NCBI GenBank assembly: GCA_046541415.1
Contig: JBKHDI010000004.1
Span: forward strand, 1 to 64,000
Reading direction: 5' to 3'
DNA: 64,000 nucleotides
Source: CAZOVB01 sp046541415
Lineage (GTDB): Bacteria; Planctomycetota; Phycisphaerae; SM23-33
Each line of letters starts with the position of its first letter. Position 1 is the first letter of the stretch. The notes under the pieces are model-generated. The model did not search any database. It saw nothing but the letters and a program-made list of their open reading frames with translations, and was not told where the DNA came from. Shown here piece after piece: positions 33,542 to 41,296 of the stretch. The position numbers and the translations under genes were made by a program.

Positions 33542-34433
33542 GTTGGGGGTCCTGGTAGTTGCGCAGGAGGGATTCGACTTCGTCGAGTTGTACGGTCTCG
33601 GCGGCCGCTTTGCTGCGGGCGACGCGCAGGGTCCACAGGCCGGCTGCGCGGTATAGGTCCAGCAGGTCCTCATCGCGGTCCTGCAGGGCCTGGAGGTGTC
33701 GTCGGATCGTGCCCGCATCGCCGCGCGCGACGGGCCCTGTCAGGGCCCGGACGGGCCCATCGGCCAGGACATTGGCGACGGTGGCCTGGACCAGTGGCCC
33801 CAGGGCCCTGGCGGCGGTATCGCGGTGGATTCCCGCCTGTCCGGCCAGGGCCAGGGCGGCGTCGAACAGGCCTGTGAGGTAGTTGCATGCCATCACGGCC
33901 GCGGCGTGGTAGAGGGCCTTGCCGGCCGGGTCGATCCGCACGGCAATGGTTCCCATCTGTCGGAGCATCGGCTCGAGGGTCAGCAGGGCGGCAGAGTCTC
34001 CTTCGCAGAAGACGAAAGACCCGGGCAGGCGCCGCGCGGCGGACTCGACGTCGGGGAAGGTCTGGAGCGGATGGATCGACGCGGTGGACAGGCCGATTTC
34101 AGCGGCCGGGGCGAGTGCGTCGCTGCCCAGAGACCCGCTGCAATGGGCCAGGATCGACCCGGGCGCGAGGTGACCGTCATCGGCCAGTTGCCTGCACGTC
34201 GGTTCGATCTGGTCATCGCGGACGCAGAGCAGGACGACCTGGCAGTCGGCCAGTGCGTCGGGAGTCAGTCGGGGCGGGGGGTCCTGACGGAGTTTTCGGG
34301 CCGCCTGCCGGGCCGCGGCCTCGGTGCGGGCGCAGATCGTCTGGACGCGCATCTTCGCGCCCTCGGCCAGCAGGGCCCAGGCCGTGCCGACCTTGCCCGG
34401 CCCGACGATTCCGATTCGCAGCGGTTGGTCCAT
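33531..34433 (-). CDS. Rossmann-like/DUF2520 dehydrogenase
   Basis: A 300-residue 6-phosphogluconate-dehydrogenase-like protein. The N-terminal Rossmann motif is RIGIVGPGKVGTAWALLAE, followed by LLCVRDDQI and the ILAHCSGSLGSDAL block; the C-terminal half is the all-helical DUF2520-type domain (YHAAAVMACNYLTGLFDAALALAG). Proteins of this layout often accompany pantothenate genes and have been linked to ketopantoate reduction in some bacteria; here it stands with folD, so its job is open. It starts in an operon with the kinase at 34459 and overlaps folD. Confidence 0.8.
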   Translation of the reverse strand: MDQPLRIGIVGPGKVGTAWALLAEGAKMRVQTICARTEAAARQAARKLRQDPPPRLTPDALADCQVVLLCVRDDQIEPTCRQLADDGHLAPGSILAHCSGSLGSDALAPAAEIGLSTASIHPLQTFPDVESAARRLPGSFVFCEGDSAALLTLEPMLRQMGTIAVRIDPAGKALYHAAAVMACNYLTGLFDAALALAGQAGIHRDTAARALGPLVQATVANVLADGPVRALTGPVARGDAGTIRRHLQALQDRDEDLLDLYRAAGLWTLRVARSKAAAETVQLDEVESLLRNYQDPQHGC

Positions 34434-34458
34434 GGTCCCTTTTCCCTGGCTGCCTGAC

Positions 34459-35604
34459 TCAGCGGGTGGCCTTGACCCCGCCGCCGGCGCCGGCGCGCTT
34501 GACTTCGGCCTCGACGAGTTTCTGGTCGATCATCGTGATATCGCCCGGGGTCTCCTGGACGAGGATGCCGTGGGCGGCGCCCCACTCGACGGCCGTCTGG
34601 AGATCCTTGCCCTTCAGCAGGGCAGAGAGCACGCCGGAGGCGAAGGAGTCCCCGCCGCCGGTTCGGTCGGCGATCGGTACGCCCTGGCGAAGCGTGGCGA
34701 CGTGGAAGTTCTTGTTGATCGCGTCGTAGAGCACTGCGCCCCAGCTGATGGTGTCGGCGTTGATGGCCCCGCGCCACTGCGTGCCGATCAAACTGAGGTT
34801 CGGGTAGTCTTCTGCCACGGCCAGAACGGTCTTCTTGTAGGCTTCCAGCCAGACTTCGAAGACGTCTTCCTTGCTGGTCTTGGTTTCGTAGCCCAGCGCG
34901 TCGGCCAGGTCCGAGTCGTTGCCGACCAGGAAGCCCAGGTGCGGGGCGATGGACTGGTTGATCTTCCGGGCGCGGTTCTTGTCGGGCTCGACCTTCGAGC
35001 GGTAGTTCAGGTCGGCGGCGACGAACGTGCCGTTGGCATTGGCCGATTCGATGGCCTCCAGCGCCACTTCGCTGCTGGTCGGGCTGATCAGCGTGAAAAT
35101 CCCGCCGGTGTTCAGCACGCGCACGCCGTCTTGCCCGAAGAGGCGGTCGAAGTCGAAGTCGCCCTTTTTGATTTCACGAATGGCCGTGTGGGCGCGGTAG
35201 TAGCAGGTGTCCGAGGGCAGCACGCCCTTGCCGACAAACGTGAAGTTCACGCCGTTGCAGATCGTGCCTTTTTTATCGGTGGAGAACTTCGAGCCGTCCG
35301 AATCGGTATTGAACCAGATGATGTTGGATGTATCCACCCCGGCGGCCCGCATCTGGTTGCGGATGTTCTTGCCGATGTGGTCGTCGACCAGGGCGGTCAG
35401 GACGGTCGAACGCAGGCCGAACGTGTGGGCCATGCCGCAAGCGACGTTGGTCTCCCCGCCGCCCTGGAAGACGCGGAGCCGGCTGGCGCGGTTCATCGGG
35501 ATGTCATACGGGTCGAAGCGCATCATCACTTCGCCCATCGAGGCCCCGTCGTAGCGGCAGGCGTCGGCGGGTTTGATTTCGTTATACTTTACCGGTTGCG
35601 GCAT
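34459..35604 (-). CDS. PfkB-family sugar kinase, 2-keto-3-deoxygluconate-kinase-like
   Basis: Ribokinase-family carbohydrate kinase of 381 residues from the ATG at 35604, which follows an AGAGAGGA ribosome-binding site. The substrate block FQGGGETNVACGMAHTFGLRS and the catalytic ADRTGGGDSFASGVLSALL (GGGDSF with the catalytic Asp) are intact. The overall layout, with MMRFDPYDIPM and a GDITMIDQKL tail, resembles 2-dehydro-3-deoxygluconate kinases. Its product would be KDPG, the substrate of the aldolase at 57702; a different 6-carbon sugar acid cannot be excluded. Confidence 0.82.
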   Translation of the reverse strand: MPQPVKYNEIKPADACRYDGASMGEVMMRFDPYDIPMNRASRLRVFQGGGETNVACGMAHTFGLRSTVLTALVDDHIGKNIRNQMRAAGVDTSNIIWFNTDSDGSKFSTDKKGTICNGVNFTFVGKGVLPSDTCYYRAHTAIREIKKGDFDFDRLFGQDGVRVLNTGGIFTLISPTSSEVALEAIESANANGTFVAADLNYRSKVEPDKNRARKINQSIAPHLGFLVGNDSDLADALGYETKTSKEDVFEVWLEAYKKTVLAVAEDYPNLSLIGTQWRGAINADTISWGAVLYDAINKNFHVATLRQGVPIADRTGGGDSFASGVLSALLKGKDLQTAVEWGAAHGILVQETPGDITMIDQKLVEAEVKRAGAGGGVKATR

Positions 35605-35941
35605 GGTGAGGATTCCTCTCTGTATGTCGTTGTTCATGGTCCGGCCGGTTCGGGCGCTGCTGTGGCGGCCCGGGCGGGTAAGACAACTGCGCCGGGCCGG
35701 ACAGTCTTCCGATAGGTAACCATAAGCTGTTGCTTCTACACCAGCTTGGCGTCTGAGACAAGCAAAAGCTGCTCCGGCGGGCCGGTTTGGGCCGGGTCCG
35801 CCACCAGCAGCTGGGTGTTTTGATCGCTGCGGGTGGAAATGGTTGGATGTGGGGTCTTGACAGAACCCCGCGCCAACCATACCATGCTGTGTTCCCGATG
35901 GCCTGAGAAGGCTTTCCCTGCCGGCCCAGAGGATTGAGACC
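35605..35941. other. Intergenic region with a hairpin and a promoter
   Basis: A gap of 337 bases between the kinase (minus) and the SPOR-like gene (plus). It holds a perfect 7-base arm AGCTGCT/AGCAGCT at 35767-35773 and 35806-35812 around further GC pairing, flanked on both sides by short T runs, and the promoter at 35857-35885. The hairpin could terminate either strand or sit in the kinase leader. I see no open frame. Confidence 0.55.
35857..35885 (+). promoter_or_regulatory. Sigma-70-type promoter of the SPOR-like gene
   Basis: Consensus TTGACA (35857-35862), a 17-base spacer and TACCAT (35880-35885), 57 bases upstream of the GTG start at 35942. Confidence 0.55.
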
Positions 35942-36685
35942 GTGGCTAAGAAAAAGGCTTCTGTTCCGATGTTCGAACTGATGTCCCGCTCGCGGGTCGG
36001 GGTGGGGGATCCGAAACAGGTCGATGCCGAAAGCCCCGAGGCTGCCGGCCCGGCCCGGCCGGAAGAGGGACAGAACGAAACAAAAAAACAGACCGTAGAG
36101 GTGCCCAAAGCTCCCCAGCCGGGTGCAACCCGGACGCCGGAGCCCAAGCGGCCGAAGCCCGCAGCGGCGTTCTCGCCGGGTCCGTCCGAGCCGATCCTCC
36201 AGACCGGGGATGGGCGACTGCGGATCTCGCTGAATTACGTATCCAGTCTCGTGCTGGTCGGCGGGCTTTTGCTGCTGCTGGCCGGGGCGTTCGTGCTGGG
36301 CAGGAAGACGGCGTCCAACGGCCCGGGCCAGCCCCTGGCCGCAGGGACCGACCCGGTGCCCGCCCTGGTGCGGTTCCCGGACAAGCATTACCTGGTGATG
36401 GCCAGGCTGGGCGGGGCAGAGGAGTACCGCGATCAGGCGGAAGAGTTGGTCGCCTTCTTCCGCCAGCGCGACTTGCAGGCCGATATCGCGAATCTGCCGG
36501 ACGGGACGCTGTTGATCTGGTCGTTCAGGCCGTTTGACGACCCGAACTCGGCCGCCGCGGCCAGCTTTGTCGAACAGGTAAGACGGATCGGAAACAGCTA
36601 TCAGAACAACGCCCGCCCGGTGACGTTCATCCCGGAAGGGCCCAACAACCAGACGCCCTGGTTCGCTCCCAAGCCGAGCAACTAG
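35942..36685 (+). CDS. Membrane-anchored protein with a SPOR-like C-terminal domain
   Basis: A 247-residue protein. The N-terminus starts with VPMFELMSRSR after a basic run, followed by a Pro/Lys/Glu-rich cytoplasmic linker. Residues about 100-122 form one transmembrane helix (SLVLVGGLLLLLAGAFVLG). The rest is a small periplasmic domain, YLVMARLGGAEEYRDQAEELVAFFRQRDLQADIANLPDG, which has the shape of a SPOR domain but no decisive motif. SPOR domains bind denuded peptidoglycan glycans. It is followed by the PVC small basic protein gene after 38 bases. Confidence 0.6.
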   Translation: MAKKKASVPMFELMSRSRVGVGDPKQVDAESPEAAGPARPEEGQNETKKQTVEVPKAPQPGATRTPEPKRPKPAAAFSPGPSEPILQTGDGRLRISLNYVSSLVLVGGLLLLLAGAFVLGRKTASNGPGQPLAAGTDPVPALVRFPDKHYLVMARLGGAEEYRDQAEELVAFFRQRDLQADIANLPDGTLLIWSFRPFDDPNSAAAASFVEQVRRIGNSYQNNARPVTFIPEGPNNQTPWFAPKPSN

Positions 36686-36723
36686 ATCGTAGAAGCAACT
36701 GGCCTTAGATTCGAGGAAGATCA

Positions 36724-36999
36724 ATGTCGTTGGACCGCACACTGAAGAGTACATCCGGCCTGACCGGGCGACGCAACGTCTGGACCCGCGCCGAGCGCAT
36801 CCAGAAGCTCACCGAAGAAGGCGAGTTCGACCCCAAGAAGGACAACCCCCTGGGCCTGCCCAAGGTCCGGACCGTCAGCGCCATGGCCGCCGCGGCCGCT
36901 GCGAACAAGAAGGCCGATGAAGAGGCCGAAGCCGTCGAGGTCGCCGAAGCTGCCGCCGAGGCTGCCGAAGGCGAAGCCGGCGAAGAATCGGCCGAATAA
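36724..36999 (+). CDS. Small basic protein of the PVC-signature family
   Basis: A 91-residue protein. The N-terminal 55 residues, MSLDRTLKSTSGLTGRRNVW and TRAERIQKLTEEGEFD, followed by NPLGLPKVRTV, match the small basic protein family (TIGR04137) that is found in Planctomycetes, Verrucomicrobia, Lentisphaerae and Chlamydiae and is thought to associate with the ribosome. The C-terminal 40 residues are an acidic Ala/Glu tail (EAVEVAEAAAEAAEGEAG) that is an extension relative to typical members. This gene is the best taxonomic marker in the window. Confidence 0.85.
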   Translation: MSLDRTLKSTSGLTGRRNVWTRAERIQKLTEEGEFDPKKDNPLGLPKVRTVSAMAAAAAANKKADEEAEAVEVAEAAAEAAEGEAGEESAE

Positions 37000-37155
37000 C
37001 CAACGCAATGATACCACGGGCCTGCACCCGCAGCAGGTCCCCCGGGCCGTGCCAAGGCTCCGATCGACTGGTAACGCGACCAGCCAACCGGCGACCTGTC
37101 ACGGCCTGATTCGTATCCGCATCGACCCCCGCTGACCAGGGAGGTACCAGAAGAC

Positions 37156-38274
37156 ATGATCGATCCGCTGCAAATCGCCGACAGAATGGCCAAAATCGAC
37201 GCATCCGGCATCCGGAAGGTCTTCGACCTGGCCGCGAAAATGACCGACCCGATCAACCTCTCGATCGGCCAGCCGGACTTCGACGTTCCCCAGCCCATTC
37301 GACAGGCCGCCATCGACGCCATCGAGCAAGGCTGCAACAAGTACACCCAGACCCAGGGCGCAGGCGAACTGCGGGCCGCACTGGCCGGCCACTGCGCCGA
37401 AGAATTCGGCTGGACCGATGCCGACTCCCGTCCCTACCTGGTGACCTCCGGGGTTTCCGGCGGGCTGGTCCTGGCCATGCTCGCCCTGGTCAACCCGGGC
37501 GATGAAGTGGTCTTCGCCGACCCGTACTTCGTCATGTACGCTCACCTGGTTCACCTGGCGGGGGGCAAGTGCGTGGCGGTCGACACCTATCCGGACTTTG
37601 CGCCCGATCCGGCCAGGTTCGAGGCAGCCATCACCGACAAGACCCGCATGATCCTGCTGAACAGTCCGGCCAACCCGACGGGGGCTGTCTACAGCAAGGA
37701 GGATCTGCAGGCGATTGCCGAGATCGCCGCCAAGCACAACCTGCTGGTAGTCTCCGATGAGATCTACGACAAATTCTGCTACGATCAGCCATTCGTCTCG
37801 ATGGCCTCGCTTTACGAGAAGACCCTGCTGCTGCGGGGCCTGAGCAAGTCCTGTGCGATGACCGGCTGGCGCGTGGGCTGGGCGACCGGCCCGGCGGCGA
37901 TTCTCGAAAAAATGACCATGCTCCAGCAGTACAGTTTCGTCTGCGCCCCGAGCATGGCCCAGGTCGCCTCGGTGGTGGCCCTGGATTACGATATCAGCGA
38001 GCATGTCGAGGCCTATCGCGCCAAGCGCGACATGGTGTTCCAGGCCCTGGGCGATACGTTCGGCCTGGTCAAGCCCGGCGGGGCGTTCTACGCGTTCGTT
38101 CCGGCCCCGGGCGGCGACGCGACGCAGTTCGTCACCCGCGCGATCGAGAAGAACGTGCTGATCATCCCCGGCTCGGTCTTTTCCGGGCGGGACACGCACT
38201 TCCGGATTTCCTACGCCACCGACAACGACCGGCTGGCCAAGGGGCTGGACATTCTCCGGTCGCTGGCGGATTAA
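37156..38274 (+). CDS. PLP-dependent class I/II aminotransferase
   Basis: Aminotransferase of fold type I, 372 residues. The PLP-binding Lys lies in LRGLSKSCAMTGWRVGWATG; NSPANPTGAVYSKEDL and SDEIYDKFCYD are the other cofactor contacts, and NYRxxR-type binding at the C-terminus is HFRISYATDNDRLAKG. Substrate is probably aspartate or an aromatic/branched amino acid; the family does not allow more. An AGGGAGG-type ribosome-binding site precedes it. It stands 122 bases ahead of the FabZ-like gene and may be expressed with that cluster. Confidence 0.9.
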   Translation: MIDPLQIADRMAKIDASGIRKVFDLAAKMTDPINLSIGQPDFDVPQPIRQAAIDAIEQGCNKYTQTQGAGELRAALAGHCAEEFGWTDADSRPYLVTSGVSGGLVLAMLALVNPGDEVVFADPYFVMYAHLVHLAGGKCVAVDTYPDFAPDPARFEAAITDKTRMILLNSPANPTGAVYSKEDLQAIAEIAAKHNLLVVSDEIYDKFCYDQPFVSMASLYEKTLLLRGLSKSCAMTGWRVGWATGPAAILEKMTMLQQYSFVCAPSMAQVASVVALDYDISEHVEAYRAKRDMVFQALGDTFGLVKPGGAFYAFVPAPGGDATQFVTRAIEKNVLIIPGSVFSGRDTHFRISYATDNDRLAKGLDILRSLAD

Positions 38275-38395
38275 GTCCCCGCAGCAGCCGTCTTTGGCGA
38301 GAAATCGCTTGCATCTGAGTCGGCGAGCGAATAAACCTTCGCCTCTTGGCCTCCGCCCGGCCGGCGGGGTCTGACCGTGACTTTGGAAGCACGAG

Positions 38396-38893
38396 ATGAA
38401 ATTCATCCTGATAGACAAGATTTGCTCGATCGAGCCCGGCCGAAGGATCGTCGCCAGCAAGAACCTCTCTCTGGCGGAGGAATACCTGCAGGACCACTTT
38501 CCTGCCTTTCCGATTCTGCCCGGTGTGCTGATGATCGAGGCGGCCACGCAGGCGGCGGCCTGGCTGGTCCGCGTGACGCAGAACTGGTCGCGGAGCATCG
38601 TGGTCTGTTCGGCGGCGAAGAACGTGAAGTATTCGAGTTTTGTCAAGCCCGGCCAGACGTTGCGGTGCGAGGTCGAGGCGATGCGCATCGACGAGGATAC
38701 CGCCAAGGTGAAGTTCGCCGGTTACGTCGGCGATACGCAGAACGTCTCGGGTCGACTGGAGCTTTCGTGCTTCAACCTGGTCGACCGGGCGGGGTACCTG
38801 GCCGATGCCGACGCGTCGATCCTGGCCGAGCAGCGCAAGCAGTTCGAGCTGGTCGGCGGTCCGGCGGCATTGGAAGCGGCCTGCGGGGCCTGA
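38396..38893 (+). CDS. FabZ/FabA-like hotdog dehydratase 1
   Basis: Hotdog-fold 3-hydroxyacyl-ACP dehydratase of 165 residues. The active-site block is QDHFPAFPILPGVLMIEAATQAAAW, with the catalytic His in DHFP and Glu in IEAATQ, as in FabZ. The first residues MKFILIDKICSIEPGRRIVASKNLSLAEEY are typical. It starts the FabZ-ACP-FabZ-KS-KS cluster. Normal FabZ in fatty-acid synthesis is about 145-150 residues, so this one has a short C-terminal addition. Whether it serves the main fatty-acid route or a dedicated one is open. Confidence 0.87.
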   Translation: MKFILIDKICSIEPGRRIVASKNLSLAEEYLQDHFPAFPILPGVLMIEAATQAAAWLVRVTQNWSRSIVVCSAAKNVKYSSFVKPGQTLRCEVEAMRIDEDTAKVKFAGYVGDTQNVSGRLELSCFNLVDRAGYLADADASILAEQRKQFELVGGPAALEAACGA

Positions 38894-38919
38894 ACCGGAT
38901 GTCCGCAGGATTGGAATCG

Positions 38920-38948
38920 TTGACTTTGTGAGTTAAACCCCCTATAGA
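38920..38948 (+). promoter_or_regulatory. Sigma-70-type promoter of the ACP gene
   Basis: TTGACT (38920-38925), a 17-base spacer and TATAGA (38943-38948), 89 bases upstream of the ACP start, within the gap after the first dehydratase. Confidence 0.5.
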
Positions 38949-39037
38949 TAGACCGCGTTGCCGCAGCTGCAGTTGCCCGCGGCCCGCACAACCCTTGTGC
39001 AATGGATTGAAACCGGCACGATAGGAGAGACAAACCC

Positions 39038-39424
39038 ATGCCGATGACCGAAGAGCAAGTCTTCGCGAAAGTCCAGGAAGCCCTGGAAGAGGCCCTCGGT
39101 GTCGATGAAGAGGAAGTCACGCCCGAGGCCAAGATTTTCGCCGACCTGGGCGCCGAATCGATCGACGTTCTGGATATTACTTTCCGCCTGGAAAAGGCGT
39201 TCGACATCAAGATCCCGCGGGGCGAACTGGTACCCGAGGACCTGTTGAACAAGCCCGAGTACGTCCAGGACGGCAAGCTGACCGACCAAGGCCTGGCCGA
39301 GGTCAAGAAGAGAATGACCCACGCCGACCTCTCGGAGCTGGAAGAGGACCGTCGCGTCGACAAGATCATCGACCTTTTTACGGTCCAGACCATCGTCAAC
39401 TACGTGATGCAGAAGGTCAACTGA
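39038..39424 (+). CDS. Acyl carrier protein, extended
   Basis: A 128-residue carrier protein with the phosphopantetheine site in DLGAESIDVLDITFRLEKAF (Ser at about residue 41). The N-terminal 80 residues are a normal ACP. The C-terminal 45 residues (LTDQGLAEVKKRMTHADLSELEEDRRVDKIIDLFTVQTIVNYVMQKVN) are longer than the housekeeping ACP of about 78 residues, with a probable extra helix. It sits between two dehydratase genes and has its own promoter, so it is likely a dedicated carrier for this pathway. Confidence 0.92.
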   Translation: MPMTEEQVFAKVQEALEEALGVDEEEVTPEAKIFADLGAESIDVLDITFRLEKAFDIKIPRGELVPEDLLNKPEYVQDGKLTDQGLAEVKKRMTHADLSELEEDRRVDKIIDLFTVQTIVNYVMQKVN

Positions 39425-39516
39425 TCGCCCGATCGCGTTGCGCTGCCCGCGTCTTCTGCCGCCCGGGCGGACCTGGTGTTCGTCCGGCGCGCTGTCCATA
39501 GCTTGGAAACTCCCTG

Positions 39517-39993
39517 ATGCGCTGGATGTGGATTGATCGATTCGTCGAGTTCGAGCCCGGCCGCCGCGCCGTGGCGATCAAGAACGTATCGCTGGCCGAG
39601 GAACAACTCCACGACCACTGGGAGGCGTTCCCGATCATGCCCACCTCGCTGATGATCGAGGGGATGGCCCAGACCGGCGGGATCCTCGTCGGCCAGGCAC
39701 GCGACTTCAAAGAGAAGGTCGTCCTGGCCAAGGTCTCCAAGGCCAGTTTCGACGACATTGTCCTGCCCGGCGACCAGCTCAAGTACGTCGCCGAGATCGA
39801 GAACGTGGCGCCCGAGGCTGCGTCGATCCAGGGCACGGTCCTGCGGAACGACGAGCAGATCGGGCAGGTCAACCTGATGTTCTCGCACGTCGACCAGAAC
39901 ATGCAGGGGCTCGAGCTGCCGAAGGAGAACTTCGTCTTCACCGGCTCATTCGAACGGATGGTCACGCCGTTTCTGGAGGCGGCCAATGGCTGA
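39517..39993 (+). CDS. FabZ/FabA-like hotdog dehydratase 2
   Basis: A 158-residue hotdog protein similar to the one at 38396. The active-site block reads HDHWEAFPIMPTSLMIEGMAQTGGIL: the His and the Glu are kept but the usual PG after MP is PT. It could be a second dehydratase or a double-bond isomerase partner, as in FabA-like enzymes. Its 3' end overlaps the first ketosynthase gene by 8 bases, so the two are translationally coupled. Confidence 0.83.
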   Translation: MRWMWIDRFVEFEPGRRAVAIKNVSLAEEQLHDHWEAFPIMPTSLMIEGMAQTGGILVGQARDFKEKVVLAKVSKASFDDIVLPGDQLKYVAEIENVAPEAASIQGTVLRNDEQIGQVNLMFSHVDQNMQGLELPKENFVFTGSFERMVTPFLEAANG

Positions 39994-41296
39994 GCGTCGG
40001 GCAGCAGTGACCGGACTCGGGTGCATCTCCGCTCTGGGCGTGGGGACCGAGGCGACCTGGCAGGGCCTGTGCGAGGGGGCCAGCGGGATTCGCCCCATCA
40101 CGGCTTTCGACGCCGGCAAGTTCGACGTCGCCTCGGGCGGACAGGTCGAAAACTTCCGCGCCCGCGACTTCGTGCCCAAGAGCTACCGCAAGGCTGTCAA
40201 AGTCATGGCCCGGGACATCGAGCTGGCCGTGGGGGCCGCCGACCTGGGCTTCCGCGACGCGGGGATCAAGACGCGAGGCATCGACGACGAGGGCGACAGC
40301 GTCGAGCCCGGGCGCCTGGGCTGCAACATCGGCGCCGGGCTGATCTGTTCGGACCTCAACGAGCTTGGCCTGGCCGTCAACACCGCCCTGGTCGACGGGA
40401 AGTTCGACCTGAAACTCTGGGGCCAGACGGGCATGAGCAACCTGACGCCCCTGTGGCTGCTGAAATACCTGCCGAACATGCTCTCCTGCCACGTGACGAT
40501 CATCCACGGCTGCGAGGGCCCGAGCAACTGCATTACCTGCTCCGACGCTTCGGGGCAGATGTCGGTGGGGGAGGCGGCGCGATACATTCTTCGCAACACG
40601 GCCGACGTGGCCATCGCCGGCGGGGCCGAAAGCAAACTCAACCCGATGGGCATGCTCCGCCAGCACCTGCTGGGTCGCCTGTGCGGCCCGAGCGATGACC
40701 CTGCCGCGGCGGTCCGACCCTTCGACGCCGGCCACGCCGGCACGCTGGTCGGCGAGGGCGGCGGGCTGCTGATCCTGGAAGACATGGATCGTGCCCGCTC
40801 TCGCGGCGCGAGGGTCTACGCCGAAGTCGTCGGCTTCGGCGGCGCATGCGACCCGGACGGCGCCGACATCCGCAGGCCCAATGCGGGAGGCATTTCTCTG
40901 GCGGTCAAACGGGCGATGAAGGACGCGGGCATCGGGCCGGAGAAGCTCGGGGCGATCATGGTCCACGGCACGGGCGTACCCGGCGAAGATGTCGCCGAGG
41001 CCGATGGCTGGGCAGAAGCACTGGGCGATCGGATCGAGCAGATCCCCGCCTGCTGCCTGACCGGTGCGGTCGGATCGCTCTTTGCCGGTCACGGCGGGCT
41101 GGAAGTCGCCATCGCCGCCAAGGCCATCGCCGAACAGAAACTCCCAGCCACCGTGAACCACCAGAGCCCAACGGACCGTTGCCGGCTGAACTTCTCGCCC
41201 CGCAGTCGCGACGTGGAGATGGAGTACATCCTCTCGGCCGCCTTCGGTGTGGGGGGGCAGAGCGCTGCCGTTGTCCTCAAGCGAGTCGATTCATGA
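39986..41296 (+). CDS. Ketosynthase-like protein lacking the catalytic triad (chain-length-factor-like)
   Basis: A 436-residue KS-fold protein (MAERRAAVTGLGCISALGVG). Aligned with the next gene, the block NCITCSDASGQMSVGEAARY has Asp (about 187) where the active Cys should be, although a Cys stands two positions before. The first catalytic His is kept (IMVHGTG, His327), but the GHLIAAAG site is GSLFAGHG, so the second His is Ser (about 364). This matches a chain-length factor rather than a working ketosynthase. It overlaps both neighbours (8 bases with FabZ2, ATGA with KS2), as expected for a heterodimer partner. Confidence 0.85.
   Translation: MAERRAAVTGLGCISALGVGTEATWQGLCEGASGIRPITAFDAGKFDVASGGQVENFRARDFVPKSYRKAVKVMARDIELAVGAADLGFRDAGIKTRGIDDEGDSVEPGRLGCNIGAGLICSDLNELGLAVNTALVDGKFDLKLWGQTGMSNLTPLWLLKYLPNMLSCHVTIIHGCEGPSNCITCSDASGQMSVGEAARYILRNTADVAIAGGAESKLNPMGMLRQHLLGRLCGPSDDPAAAVRPFDAGHAGTLVGEGGGLLILEDMDRARSRGARVYAEVVGFGGACDPDGADIRRPNAGGISLAVKRAMKDAGIGPEKLGAIMVHGTGVPGEDVAEADGWAEALGDRIEQIPACCLTGAVGSLFAGHGGLEVAIAAKAIAEQKLPATVNHQSPTDRCRLNFSPRSRDVEMEYILSAAFGVGGQSAAVVLKRVDS

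Noticed and set aside
35767..35812. Hairpin as a definite terminator
   Set aside because: No gene ends nearby on either strand, so it is reported only as a feature of the gap.
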